Of a stretch of 64,000 nucleotides of DNA, positions 55,966-64,000 are shown piece by piece (the first letter of the stretch is position 1; every line of letters starts with the position of its first letter). Below the pieces are notes generated by a model. That model worked only from the letters and a program-made list of their open reading frames with translations, did not search any database and was not told the DNA's origin. The stretch covers positions 62,001 to 126,000 of the forward strand of contig NZ_JACVAK010000005.1 of the NCBI RefSeq assembly GCF_014851805.1, written 5' to 3'. Source of the DNA: Pseudoxanthomonas sp. PXM02. Its GTDB lineage: Bacteria; Pseudomonadota; Gammaproteobacteria; Xanthomonadales; Xanthomonadaceae. The position numbers and the translations under genes are program-made.

Positions 55966-56040
55966 GTGGGAGCGACGTAAGTCGCGATGCTCTTCGTTCA
56001 GGCATCGTGGTCCCGTCATCGCGACTTACGTCGCTCCCAC
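55966..56040. repeat. REP inverted pair 6
   Basis: Arms 55966-55988 and 56018-56040 (GTGGGAGCGACGTAAGTCGC type and its exact reverse complement), 29 bases apart, in the gap between cheB and the receptor gene. Confidence 0.92.
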
Positions 56041-56061
56041 AAGACAGATGTGGACCGCTCC

Positions 56062-57129
56062 TCAGGCGATCGCCGCGGCCAGGTCGAGCAGGCGCTGGGC
56101 GATCCGCTCCAGCGGCAGGGCTTCCTTGGCGGCGCCCATGCGCATGGCGGCGCCGGGCATGCCCCAGACGACGCTGGTGGCTTCGTCCTGCACCAGCGTC
56201 GGAGCGCCGGCCTGGCTCATTTCCAGCAGGCCGCGCGCACCGTCGTCGCCCATGCCGGTGAGGATGGCGCCGACCGCGTTGCCGGCTGCGGCCTGCGCGA
56301 CCGAACGGAACAGCACGTCGACCGCCGGCTTGTGCCGGTTGACCGCCGGACCGTCATCGATGCGGGCACGCCAGCGGGCACCGTCGCGAATGATCCGCAT
56401 GTGCTGGCCGCCCGGTGGCAGGTAAGCGTGGCCCGGCAGGATGGCTTCGCCATCGCTGGCTTCGCGCACGGCCATCGCCGAATGACGGTCCAGACGCTCG
56501 GCGAAGGCGCGGCTGAAGCCCGCCGGGATGTGCTGGGTCAGCACGATGGCGGGGGCGTCGGCGGGCATCTGCTCCAGCACCACGCGCAGCGCTTCGGTAC
56601 CGCCGGCGGAGGCGCCGATGGCAATCAGGCGGTCGGTGGTGCGGAAGCGCAGCGGGGGCGGGGGCGGCAGGGTGGTATCCAGGCCCACGCGCGGCGCGCC
56701 GGTACGGGCCAGCGGTCGCACGCGCGCCTTGGCCGCGGTCTTGACCTTGGTGATGATTTCTTCCGAGTACGCCTGCAGGCCGCTGGCGACATCGAGCTTG
56801 GGTTTGGAGACGAAATCCACCGCGCCCAGCGCCAGCGCCTGCAGCGTGGTGTCGGCGCCGCGCTCGGTCAGCGAGGAGATCATCACCACCGGCATCGGCC
56901 GCAGGCGCATGACGTTCTCCAGGAACGCCAGGCCGTCCATGCGCGGCATTTCCACATCCAGCGTCATCACGTCCGGATTGAGGCGCTTGATCTTGTCGCG
57001 CGCCAGCAGCGGATCGGCGGCGGAGCCGACGACCTCGATGCCCGGGTCGCGGGACAGGATTTCGGTCAGGATCTGGCGCACGACCGCCGAGTCGTCGACG
57101 ATCAGCACGCGGCAAGGGGTCGTACTCAT
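56062..57129 (-). CDS. cheB: Chemoreceptor glutamate methylesterase/deamidase
   Basis: A 355-residue response regulator-enzyme. The receiver ([30 protein letters not shown]) is joined by a proline-rich linker to the esterase, with the catalytic triad in [10 protein letters not shown] (Ser), TQHIPAGFS (His) and [10 protein letters not shown] (Asp). It removes methyl groups from chemoreceptors for adaptation. It overlaps cheD by one base. Confidence 0.96.
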   Translation of the reverse strand: MSTTPCRVLIVDDSAVVRQILTEILSRDPGIEVVGSAADPLLARDKIKRLNPDVMTLDVEMPRMDGLAFLENVMRLRPMPVVMISSLTERGADTTLQALALGAVDFVSKPKLDVASGLQAYSEEIITKVKTAAKARVRPLARTGAPRVGLDTTLPPPPPLRFRTTDRLIAIGASAGGTEALRVVLEQMPADAPAIVLTQHIPAGFSRAFAERLDRHSAMAVREASDGEAILPGHAYLPPGGQHMRIIRDGARWRARIDDGPAVNRHKPAVDVLFRSVAQAAAGNAVGAILTGMGDDGARGLLEMSQAGAPTLVQDEATSVVWGMPGAAMRMGAAKEALPLERIAQRLLDLAAAIA

Positions 57130-57731
57130 CAGAACAGCTCCACGCCCCCGGTGACGGGAGCCTTGGACAGGCGGGCGCGGGCTGCGGATTCGGCGGCCAG
57201 CACTTCGGCATCGTGGGCGTGCGGCAGGCGCTGCACGACCGCGCGGCCGGTATCGGGGAAGTACCAGACCTTACGCGGATGGATGCCGCGCAGGTCCTCG
57301 GCCACCACCGGGATGCGCTCGGCTTCCAGGTAGCGGCGGACGAATTCGGCATTGCGCGTGCCGACCGGATTGCTGGTGAAGCCCTTCAGCACGTTGGCGC
57401 CACCGAACACCTTGGCCTGCAGCCGGCTGCGGGCGGCGCCGCGCTTGAGCAGGTCGTTGATCAGCAGTTCCATCGCATAGCTGCCGTAACGCGCGGGCGC
57501 ACCGTCGCCGACGTTGCCGTCGGGCAGCAGGAAGTGGTTCATGCCGCCCAGCTTCAGCAGCGGATCGCGGATGCACGCGGCCACGCATGAGCCGAGCACG
57601 GTGACCAGCGCGGTGTGGTCGTCCACCACCAGGTACTGCGTGGGCAGCAGCTTGGCGGCGTCGGTCTTGAAGCGGATGTCGTGGTAGCGCATCACGCTGC
57701 CATCGGCGAAGGCGGCTGCGGCGGCACTCAT
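57129..57731 (-). CDS. cheD: Chemoreceptor glutamine deamidase
   Basis: A 200-residue deamidase. [14 protein letters not shown] carries the catalytic Cys, GGMNHFLLP the His, and GGANVLKG the family glycine motif. It converts receptor glutamines to glutamates. The C-terminal 40 residues extend beyond the domain and end GGVELF, the same VELF terminus as the receptor at 54647. The gene overlaps cheR and cheB and is the middle of cheR-cheD-cheB. Confidence 0.94.
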   Translation of the reverse strand: MSAAAAAFADGSVMRYHDIRFKTDAAKLLPTQYLVVDDHTALVTVLGSCVAACIRDPLLKLGGMNHFLLPDGNVGDGAPARYGSYAMELLINDLLKRGAARSRLQAKVFGGANVLKGFTSNPVGTRNAEFVRRYLEAERIPVVAEDLRGIHPRKVWYFPDTGRAVVQRLPHAHDAEVLAAESAARARLSKAPVTGGVELF

Positions 57732-58639
57732 GCAGCGGCCCCGGCGCGACGGTACAGCGTGCGGCCGCAGGGCTGGATGATGTCTGCGGCGTGCAGGTAG
57801 TTTTCCGAGTGGCCGGTGTACAGCATGCCGTCGTCGGCCAGGTGCGGTACCAGGCGGGTCAGGATGCCGCGCTGGGTCGGCTTGTCGAAGTAGATCATCA
57901 CGTTGCGGCAGAACATCGCCACGAACGGACCGGCCACGTCATAGCGCGGGGCCAGCAGGTTGAGCGGGCGGAACTCGATCAGCTGGCGCAGTGCCGGATG
58001 TACGCGGCATTTGCCTTCGTTGGGGCCGCTGCCGCGCTGGAAGTAGCGGCGCTTCATCGCGTCGCTCAGGCCGGCGATGCGCTCGACCGGATAGACGCCG
58101 CGTTCGCCGGTGGCGAGCACCTGCGTATCCACGTCGGTGGCCAGGATGCGCACCGGCGGCGTCAGCGTGCCGTAGGCCTCGCAGGCGGAAATGGCGATCG
58201 AATAGGGCTCTTCGCCGGTGGAAGCGGCGCACGACCAGATCTTCAACGGTCCGTCGTGGCGGCGCTTGGCCAGTTCTTCCTGCAGGCGCTCGAAGTGGTG
58301 CGGCTCGCGGAAGAACGAGGTGAGGTTGGTGGTCAGTGCATTGGTGAACGCCTGCCACTCGTCGCCGCCGTCGCGCTCCAGCTGGTCCAGGTAGTCCTTG
58401 AAGCTGCGCAGGCCGAGCGCACGCAGGCGCCGCGAGAGGCGGCCGTAGACCATGTCGCGCTTGCCGTCGGCCAGGGCGATGCCGGCCCGCTGGCGGATCA
58501 GGTCCGCGACGCGGCGGAAGTCGCGGTCATCGAATTCGAAATCGCGCGTGCCGCTGGCGGCCGGCTCGTCGTGGGCGGGCAGCGAAGGGGTCCGTCGGAT
58601 CGAGGCAGCTGGGCTGGTCGGGCGGGTACTGACGGACAT
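57728..58639 (-). CDS. cheR: Chemoreceptor glutamate methyltransferase
   Basis: A 303-residue S-adenosylmethionine-dependent methyltransferase. A 40-residue disordered N-terminus ([23 protein letters not shown]) precedes the CheR_N helix bundle ([37 protein letters not shown]) and the catalytic domain ([36 protein letters not shown]). It methylates the adjacent receptor, whose C-terminus DWQEF fits the CheR docking pentapeptide. The ATG at 58639 is used; an in-frame ATG at 58705 extends into a hairpin region. Confidence 0.95.
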   Translation of the reverse strand: MSVSTRPTSPAASIRRTPSLPAHDEPAASGTRDFEFDDRDFRRVADLIRQRAGIALADGKRDMVYGRLSRRLRALGLRSFKDYLDQLERDGGDEWQAFTNALTTNLTSFFREPHHFERLQEELAKRRHDGPLKIWSCAASTGEEPYSIAISACEAYGTLTPPVRILATDVDTQVLATGERGVYPVERIAGLSDAMKRRYFQRGSGPNEGKCRVHPALRQLIEFRPLNLLAPRYDVAGPFVAMFCRNVMIYFDKPTQRGILTRLVPHLADDGMLYTGHSENYLHAADIIQPCGRTLYRRAGAAA

Positions 58640-58677
58640 GGAGGTCTCGAAGGGACGGGAAAGCGCGTGTTGCGTGG

Positions 58678-58708
58678 CCGGTGTCCCGTCGCAGGGACGG
58701 GACACCGG
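58678..58708 (-). terminator. 13-base hairpin between receptor gene and cheR
   Basis: CCGGTGTCCCGTC (58678-58690), five-base loop, GACGGGACACCGG (58696-58708). It lies 32 bases after the receptor stop and 39 before the cheR ATG. There is no T tract, so it may trim expression between the receptor and cheRDB or terminate partially. Confidence 0.55.
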
Positions 58709-58724
58709 GTCATGCCGCTACCGA

Positions 58725-58740
58725 TGCAAGCGGTATGCCT
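58725..58740 (-). promoter_or_regulatory. Candidate sigma-54 promoter of cheR-cheD-cheB
   Basis: On the minus strand: AGGCAT-ACCGC-TTGCA, with GG at -24 and GC at -12 in the right spacing, its spacer and -12 block identical to the flgA promoter. It overlaps the last base of the receptor stop codon. Two mismatches in the -24 block make it weaker than flgA and flgB. Confidence 0.5.
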
Positions 58741-60968
58741 CAGAACTCCTGCCAGTCGTCGCCTTCGGCCAGGGCGGGTTCCAGCACCGCCGGGGAGGCG
58801 GAGCGGACGACGGCGGGCCTGGCGACCGTGGCGGTCGCCGGCTTCACCGGCTTGGCCGCAGCCGCGGGCGTGGCGTGGGCATGCAGCTTGAAGACCGAGA
58901 CCGACTCGCTGAGCGCCTGAGCCTGTTCTTCCATCGAACGGGCGGCGGCGGAGGCTTCTTCCACCAGTGCGGCGTTCTGCTGGGTGGTTTCGTCCATCTG
59001 GGTGATGGTCTGGTTGACCTGCTCGATACCGGCGCTCTGTTCCTGCGACGCGGCGGAGATCTCGGCCATGATATCGGTCACGCGCTGCACGGAGGCGACG
59101 ATCTCGCCCATCGTGGCACCGGCCTGGTTCACCAGCTTGGAGCCGTCGGCGACCTTGTCGACCGAGGTTTCGATCAGGCCCTTGATCTCCTTGGCGGCGT
59201 TGGCCGAACGCTGGGCCAGCGTGCGCACTTCCGACGCGACCACGGCGAAACCACGGCCCTGCTCGCCGGCACGGGCGGCTTCCACCGCGGCGTTGAGCGC
59301 CAGGATGTTGGTCTGGAAGGCGATGCCGTCGATGACCGAGATGATGTCGGCGATCTTCTTCGATGAATGCTCGATGTCGCGCATCGTCGTGACGACCTTG
59401 CCGACCACCTCGCCACCCTGCGATGCGACGCCGGCGGCGCCGATCGACAGCTGGTTGGCCTGGCGGGCGGACTCGGCGTTCTGGCGCACGGTGGAGGTCA
59501 GTTCCTCCATCGAGGCGGCGGTTTCTTCCAGGTTGGCGGCCTGCTGCTCGGTACGGCGCGACAGGTCGCTGTTGCCCGAGGCGATCTCGCCGGCGGCGGT
59601 GTTGATCGACGCGGATGCATCCTGGATGCGGCCGACGATGTCGGTCAGCTGGGCAACCGTCGCGTTGGCGTCGTCGCGCATGGTGGCGAACACGCCGTGG
59701 AAGTCGCCTTCCATGCGGGCCGTCAGGTCGCCGCGGGCGATCGCCTGCAGCAGTTCGGACACTTCGGCCAGGTTCTCGTCGGTCGTCTCCATCAGCTGGT
59801 TCAGGCCGTCGATCATGTCGCGGAAGTCGTACTGGTACTTGTCCACGTCGCCGCGCTGGGTGAAGTCGCCGGACGAAGCGGCCATGGCCAGGCGCTTGAT
59901 CTCGCCGTTGATCGCCGACAGGTTGGCCTTGGTGGCGTCCATCGTTTCGGTCAGGTTGGCTTTTTCGCCGGGCAGCTTGGGCATGTCCAGGCTCAGGTCG
60001 CCGACCGAGTAGCGCTGCATGATCTTCAGCGCATCGCCGATGGCCTGCAGGTGCGAGGCGACCAGGGAGTTGGTGTCGCGCACCATGCGGCCGTACTCGC
60101 CGGGGAACGCGCTGTCGTCCATGCGGAAGCTGATCTGGCCTTCGTCGTGGCGCGCAGCCATCTCGCTCTGCGCGGTGATCACCGACTGCACCTGCGTCTG
60201 CATGCGCTGCATGGCGGTCAGCAGCTGGCCGACTTCGTCGGAGCGGCTGGTGTCGATCTTGCCGTCCAGCTTGCCGGCGGACACATCGTTGGCCACGCGG
60301 ACGGCTTCGCCGACGGCGTTGGCGATGGCGCGGGCGAAGAACCAGGCCAGGGCCAGGCCGCCCACGATGCCGGCCAGCAGCATGATGACCATCAGCGTGC
60401 TGGAGGCGGTGTAGGTGCTGTCGGCGTCCGCGCTGGCCGTCTTGGCCTGCTGGTCGACGACATTGATCAGGGTAGTCAGCGCGGCGGTCGCCTTGCGGTG
60501 CTGGTCGCGCGTGGCGCCGATGAAGGTATCCACGGCGTCATCCGGCAGGCCGAGGTCGAGCATTTCCTGCACGTCGGCGTAGGACTGCTGCGCGGCCTTC
60601 CATTCCTTGGTGAAGGTGTCGTACGCCTTCTTTTCTTCCGGCTGGGTGATCAGCTTGGCGTAGTCCTTGCTCGCCTGGTCGATCCGCTTCTCGGTCTCGC
60701 CGGCGAGCTTCCGGGCTTCCGCCTTGACGGCGTCGCTGGCGCGCACGTGCTGGCGGTAGGAATTGGTGCGGTACTCGCCCAGCAGGCTCTGCAGGTCGCC
60801 TGCGGCCTTGACGCTGGGCAGGACGTTGCCGGTCACCTGGGTGGTGGCACCGTTCAACGAGTTCAGGCCCACGAAGGCCGCAATGCCCTGGATCAACATC
60901 AGGGCTAGCACGACGCCGAAGGCGAGCATCATCTTCGTCGTCAGTTTGAGGTTCTTGATCCGCTGCAT
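58740..60968 (-). CDS. Methyl-accepting chemoreceptor with CheR docking tail
   Basis: A 742-residue transmembrane receptor. Membrane helices at about residues 11-33 and 191-214 enclose a four-helix-bundle periplasmic sensor. HAMP and a second HAMP-like segment ([34 protein letters not shown]) precede the signalling domain with the tip [27 protein letters not shown]. The protein ends EGDDWQEF, which fits the x-W-x-x-F docking pentapeptide of CheR, encoded next door. The 5' leader contains AAAGGAAAAAG. The ligand is unknown. Confidence 0.94.
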   Translation of the reverse strand: MQRIKNLKLTTKMMLAFGVVLALMLIQGIAAFVGLNSLNGATTQVTGNVLPSVKAAGDLQSLLGEYRTNSYRQHVRASDAVKAEARKLAGETEKRIDQASKDYAKLITQPEEKKAYDTFTKEWKAAQQSYADVQEMLDLGLPDDAVDTFIGATRDQHRKATAALTTLINVVDQQAKTASADADSTYTASSTLMVIMLLAGIVGGLALAWFFARAIANAVGEAVRVANDVSAGKLDGKIDTSRSDEVGQLLTAMQRMQTQVQSVITAQSEMAARHDEGQISFRMDDSAFPGEYGRMVRDTNSLVASHLQAIGDALKIMQRYSVGDLSLDMPKLPGEKANLTETMDATKANLSAINGEIKRLAMAASSGDFTQRGDVDKYQYDFRDMIDGLNQLMETTDENLAEVSELLQAIARGDLTARMEGDFHGVFATMRDDANATVAQLTDIVGRIQDASASINTAAGEIASGNSDLSRRTEQQAANLEETAASMEELTSTVRQNAESARQANQLSIGAAGVASQGGEVVGKVVTTMRDIEHSSKKIADIISVIDGIAFQTNILALNAAVEAARAGEQGRGFAVVASEVRTLAQRSANAAKEIKGLIETSVDKVADGSKLVNQAGATMGEIVASVQRVTDIMAEISAASQEQSAGIEQVNQTITQMDETTQQNAALVEEASAAARSMEEQAQALSESVSVFKLHAHATPAAAAKPVKPATATVARPAVVRSASPAVLEPALAEGDDWQEF

Positions 60969-61025
60969 GGGATTCTTTTTCCTTTACCGGGGCGCGCGCC
61001 GCGCCACTCTCAGATGCGACCGGGA

Positions 61026-61050
61026 CGGGCAGGGCATGGCGCCCTGCCCG
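61026..61050 (-). terminator. Hairpin after the secreted OB-like gene
   Basis: CGGGCAGGGC (61026-61035), loop ATGGC, GCCCTGCCCG (61041-61050). It follows the stop at 61068 on the minus strand by 18 bases and precedes the receptor start. No T tract. Confidence 0.5.
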
Positions 61051-61067
61051 CGAAGCAGATCAGCGGA

Positions 61068-61472
61068 TCAGCGGATCGTGGCCAGCTTCAGGTTCGACGG
61101 CGAGTTGACGACGATTTCGGCGCGCGACTGGTCGCGCTCGATGGTGCCGATCACGCAGACGTCCTTGCCTTCCAGTTCTTCCGGGGCCGGCTTGAACTTG
61201 GCGCGGGCGTCGCCCGGGATGCGCGCGGTGAAGGTGTGGCGCGGGAAGTTGCCGCCCATGTACAGGAAGGTCGGCGTGCCTTCGGTGTTCTCGGCGAAAC
61301 GGGCCTTGCCCACCTTGCCGCAGACGGTGCCGGCCTTGCCGGTGAAGCGGGACGCCATGTCGGCCGGAATGGCGTTGTCGATCTGCGACTGGCTGTTGGC
61401 CGGGGCGGCCGGCATCAGCAGGGCGGCGCCAGCAACGGCGATGGACAGGGTCAGGACGGATGCGATCTTCAT
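61068..61472 (-). CDS. Secreted OB-fold-like protein
   Basis: A 134-residue exported protein: signal peptide MKIASVLTLSIAVAGAALLMPAAPANS, then a short beta-barrel-like domain (GTVCGKVGKARFAENTEGTPTFLYMGG ... EELEGKDVCVIGTIERDQSRAEIVV), where the spacing of strands around VCGKV and VCVIGTIE suggests a bacterial OB fold of the nucleic-acid or small-ligand type. Two cysteines could pair. It has its own promoter region and sits alone between the receptor and the PAS/GAF gene; its role is unknown. Confidence 0.75.
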   Translation of the reverse strand: MKIASVLTLSIAVAGAALLMPAAPANSQSQIDNAIPADMASRFTGKAGTVCGKVGKARFAENTEGTPTFLYMGGNFPRHTFTARIPGDARAKFKPAPEELEGKDVCVIGTIERDQSRAEIVVNSPSNLKLATIR

Positions 61473-61638
61473 GCCAGTAACTCCGGGTGGGCAGGGATAG
61501 AGAGAGAAAGACTCACCGCCTGAGATCGGCCCGCCGGGATCAAACTTGAGGCGGTGGCGCCAGCGGGACGAGCGGGTGTTCGCGATTGGGAGCCGTGTCA
61601 CATTTCGCGCGCCGGCCGCGCCGGAATGCGCGTTGCGA

Positions 61639-64000
61639 TCAGGCCGGGACGTGCCCGGTATCCGCCTCGCGCACGGCGGCGTAGCCCTGGGTCCGCAGCC
61701 ACTCTTCCAGCGGACCTGCCGGCAGCGGTTGCGAGAACAGGTAGCCCTGCAGCACGGGGAAGCGCTGCTCGGTCAGGAAGCGGTGCTGCGACTCGGTTTC
61801 CACGCCTTCGGCCACGACCTTCATGCCCAGGCTTTCGCCGATGCGCAGCACCGACGAGGTCAGGGTGCGCGCGATGGCGCTGGTATCGATGTCGCGCACG
61901 AAGCTCTGGTCCAGCTTGAGTTCGCTGATCGGCAGACGGTGCAGGTGGCTGAGACTGGAGTAGCCGGTACCGAAGTCGTCCAGCGACAGGCGCACGCCCA
62001 GCACGTAGATGGCCTCGATGTTTTCCAGCACGTCCGGGTCGGGATCGAGCATGACGCTCTCGGTGATCTCCAGCGTGAGGTCTTCAGGCAGGAGTCCGTG
62101 CTCGTCCAGCAGGTCGGAGATCTGCAGCGACAGCTGCGGATCGCGGAAGTTGATCGCGGACACGTTGACCGACACGCGCGGAATGTCGACACCGCGGCGG
62201 CGCCAGTCGGCCATCTGCGCGCAGGCCTTGCGCAGTACCCACAGGCTGAGGTCGGCGATCAGGCCGCATTCCTCGGCGACGGGTACGAAGCGCGATGGTG
62301 GAATCACGCCCAGGTCCGCGTGCTGCCAGCGCAGCAGCGCCTCGACGCCATACAGTTCCAGCCCGTCGCGACCGCCGACCTGTGGCTGGTAATGCAGGTC
62401 GAGCTGGTCGAGCCGCAACGCCTCGCGCAACGCGGTCTCCAGCGAGACGCGTTCCTGCGCCAGGCGGTTCATGTCCACGCTGAAGAAGCGGAAACCGTGG
62501 CCGCCGTCGGTCTTGGCGCGGTACATCGCCATGTCGGCATGGCGCACCAGCAGGTCGATGTCGCGGCCGTCGTCGGGGAACATCGCCACGCCGATACTGG
62601 CGCTGGGATGCAGGGTCATCAGGCCGGCCGCGGTGGGTGCCGCGATCGCGCCCAGCAGGCGCTCGGCCATGCTGCCGGCCTGTTCGGTGCTGCACATCGG
62701 CAACACCGCGACGAATTCGTCGCCGGCCTGGCGGCCGACGATGTTGATGCCACCCAGCTCCTCGCTCAGGCGCGCCGCGACATCGCGCAGCAGGCCGTCA
62801 CCGGCCGCGTGGCCCTGTGCATCGTTCACCCGCTTGAAGCGGTCCAGGTCGATGAACAGCACGGCGGCCGTGCTGTTGGCCTGGGCGACGTTGGCCAGCG
62901 CCTGTTCGGCCTTGGCACTGAACATGATGCGGTTCGGCAGGCCCGTCAGCGTGTCGTAGAACGCCAGCTGGTGCACGCGCTCGTTGGTCTGCTCGCGCTC
63001 CAGCGTCAGCGAGCACAAATGCAAGCAGGTGTCGGCCAGCCGCTCGTGCAGTTCGTCCGGTCCGCGGTTCTCGCGGTAGTAGAACGACAGCGTGCCCAGC
63101 ACGCGGCCGCTGCTCGACTTGATCGGATGCGTCCAGCATGCGCGCAGCCCCAGCGGGGTAGTCAGGTGCCGGGTGTTGGCGCACAGCGGGTCGCTGGCGA
63201 TGTCCTTCACCAACACCGCGCGACCGCGCCACGCGGCCACGCCGCTGACGCCCGCGCGCGGGCCGATCGGCAGGCCGTTGATCTTGCGTGCCCAGGCTTC
63301 CGGCAGGCTGGGCGAGGCGAGGGCATGCATCAGGCCCTCGCTGTCCACGGTGATGATGGAGACCGTCAGCTCCGGCGCGATGTGCTCCACCTCGCGGCAG
63401 ATCAGTGTCATCACGTCGGCGACGTTCCACTCGTGCACCAGCGCATCCAGCACCTTGTTGTGCAGTACCTGGTGCATCTTGGTCTGGGTGATGTCGCTGA
63501 GCACGCTGACCAGGCCCAGCAGCGAACCATCCTCGTCATGCACGGGGTTGATCGCCGTGGACAGCCAGAGCGGGCGGCCCGCCTTGGTGTACAGCAGCAC
63601 TTCGGTCTGCAGGCCTTCGCCGGCCGCCATCGCGCGGGTGATGCGCTCATCCAGCGAGGCATCGGTATGCGGGCCGGACAGCAGGTCCGCGGGCTTGATG
63701 CCGCGCAACTCTTCCAGCCGGTAGCCCAGCATGCGGGTGAAGCCGCTGTTGACGTAGACGACCTCGCGATCGGACGAGCTGATGAAGATGGCGTTGTCGC
63801 TGCTGTCGACCACGATCGACAGCTGCCGCAGCCGCGCCAGCTGCCGTTGCTGGTCGCTGGTATCGCGGACGAAGGCGGTGTGGAAGACGTGCTCGCCCAC
63901 CACGACCTTCGACATCGAGACCGAGCAGGCGCTTTCGCTGCCGTCCTGGCGCAGCAGCATGGCATCGCGATGGCTGCCGAGCAGCGCAGCCAGCGTGGCG
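61639..64000 (-). CDS. PAS-GAF-GGDEF-EAL c-di-GMP enzyme, 5' end outside window
   Basis: At least 786 residues are visible and the frame continues past the right edge; a Met at 63960 is not taken as the start because the upstream 13 codons (ATLAALLGSHRDA) continue in frame. Domains in order: a PAS segment (SIVVDSSDNAIFISSSDREVVYVNSGFTRMLGY), a GAF-like domain (VMTLICREVEHIAPELTVSII), GGDEF (AFYDTLTGLPNR; active site AGDEF, altered) and a full EAL domain (YGVEALLRWQ, LTLEITES, SLDDFGTGYSSLSHL, KLDQSF). Likely a c-di-GMP phosphodiesterase with a regulatory GGDEF. Confidence 0.9.
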   Translation of the reverse strand, partial: ATLAALLGSHRDAMLLRQDGSESACSVSMSKVVVGEHVFHTAFVRDTSDQQRQLARLRQLSIVVDSSDNAIFISSSDREVVYVNSGFTRMLGYRLEELRGIKPADLLSGPHTDASLDERITRAMAAGEGLQTEVLLYTKAGRPLWLSTAINPVHDEDGSLLGLVSVLSDITQTKMHQVLHNKVLDALVHEWNVADVMTLICREVEHIAPELTVSIITVDSEGLMHALASPSLPEAWARKINGLPIGPRAGVSGVAAWRGRAVLVKDIASDPLCANTRHLTTPLGLRACWTHPIKSSSGRVLGTLSFYYRENRGPDELHERLADTCLHLCSLTLEREQTNERVHQLAFYDTLTGLPNRIMFSAKAEQALANVAQANSTAAVLFIDLDRFKRVNDAQGHAAGDGLLRDVAARLSEELGGINIVGRQAGDEFVAVLPMCSTEQAGSMAERLLGAIAAPTAAGLMTLHPSASIGVAMFPDDGRDIDLLVRHADMAMYRAKTDGGHGFRFFSVDMNRLAQERVSLETALREALRLDQLDLHYQPQVGGRDGLELYGVEALLRWQHADLGVIPPSRFVPVAEECGLIADLSLWVLRKACAQMADWRRRGVDIPRVSVNVSAINFRDPQLSLQISDLLDEHGLLPEDLTLEITESVMLDPDPDVLENIEAIYVLGVRLSLDDFGTGYSSLSHLHRLPISELKLDQSFVRDIDTSAIARTLTSSVLRIGESLGMKVVAEGVETESQHRFLTEQRFPVLQGYLFSQPLPAGPLEEWLRTQGYAAVREADTGHVPA

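Overview
The window is a 64 kb piece of a GC-rich gammaproteobacterial chromosome. Gene content and order point to the Xanthomonadaceae, with a flagellated genus near Pseudoxanthomonas or Stenotrophomonas most likely. The clues are the smc-zipA-ligA neighbourhood, the lexA2-imuA-imuB-dnaE2 mutagenesis cassette, dispersed inverted pairs of the GTGGGAGCGACG REP, and a flgBCDEFGHIJKL cluster with cheV/flgA/flgM/flgN beside it. The genus is an inference. No tRNA, rRNA, CRISPR array, transposase or phage gene was seen.

Layout. 1-6.1 kb: the end of a sugar-type ABC ATPase gene, a shared terminator, a class I aminotransferase, then smc and zipA. 6.1-11 kb: an accessory block of small genes (one strikingly AT-rich) that separates zipA from ligA and ends in an unusual non-coding array of about 18 palindrome-centred 21-base units. 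11-17 kb: ligA, a 188-base tandem duplication that has captured the ends of both flanking genes, epmA, a secreted DUF3011 protein and mtnA. 17-22 kb: a membrane diguanylate cyclase and a sensor kinase / response regulator / hybrid kinase operon, then three small related genes on the minus strand. 23.6-35.8 kb: two DNA-damage modules, an mrfA-mrfB-like helicase/exonuclease pair and a five-gene lexA2-imuA-imuB-dnaE2-alkB run, with an outer-membrane protein and an HDOD protein between them.

35.9-51.8 kb: the flagellar rod/hook/ring/junction cluster on the minus strand (flgB to flgL), cheV, then flgA and flgM-flgN-kinase on the plus strand. Sigma-54 promoters can be read before flgB, flgA and probably flgG, and sigma-28 promoters before flgM (two in tandem) and before a receptor gene at 55.8 kb, which gives the class II to class III flagellar hierarchy directly from sequence. 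A 761-base long inverted repeat lies between flgF and flgG, and half of the same element lies upstream of cheV.

52-64 kb: signalling and chemotaxis genes on the minus strand: a GIY-YIG protein, a GGDEF-EAL-receiver protein coupled to a degenerate kinase-like protein, a membrane receptor, cheB-cheD-cheR, a full-length chemoreceptor ending in a CheR-docking pentapeptide, a secreted OB-fold-like protein, and the 3' part of a PAS/GAF/GGDEF/EAL protein that runs off the window.
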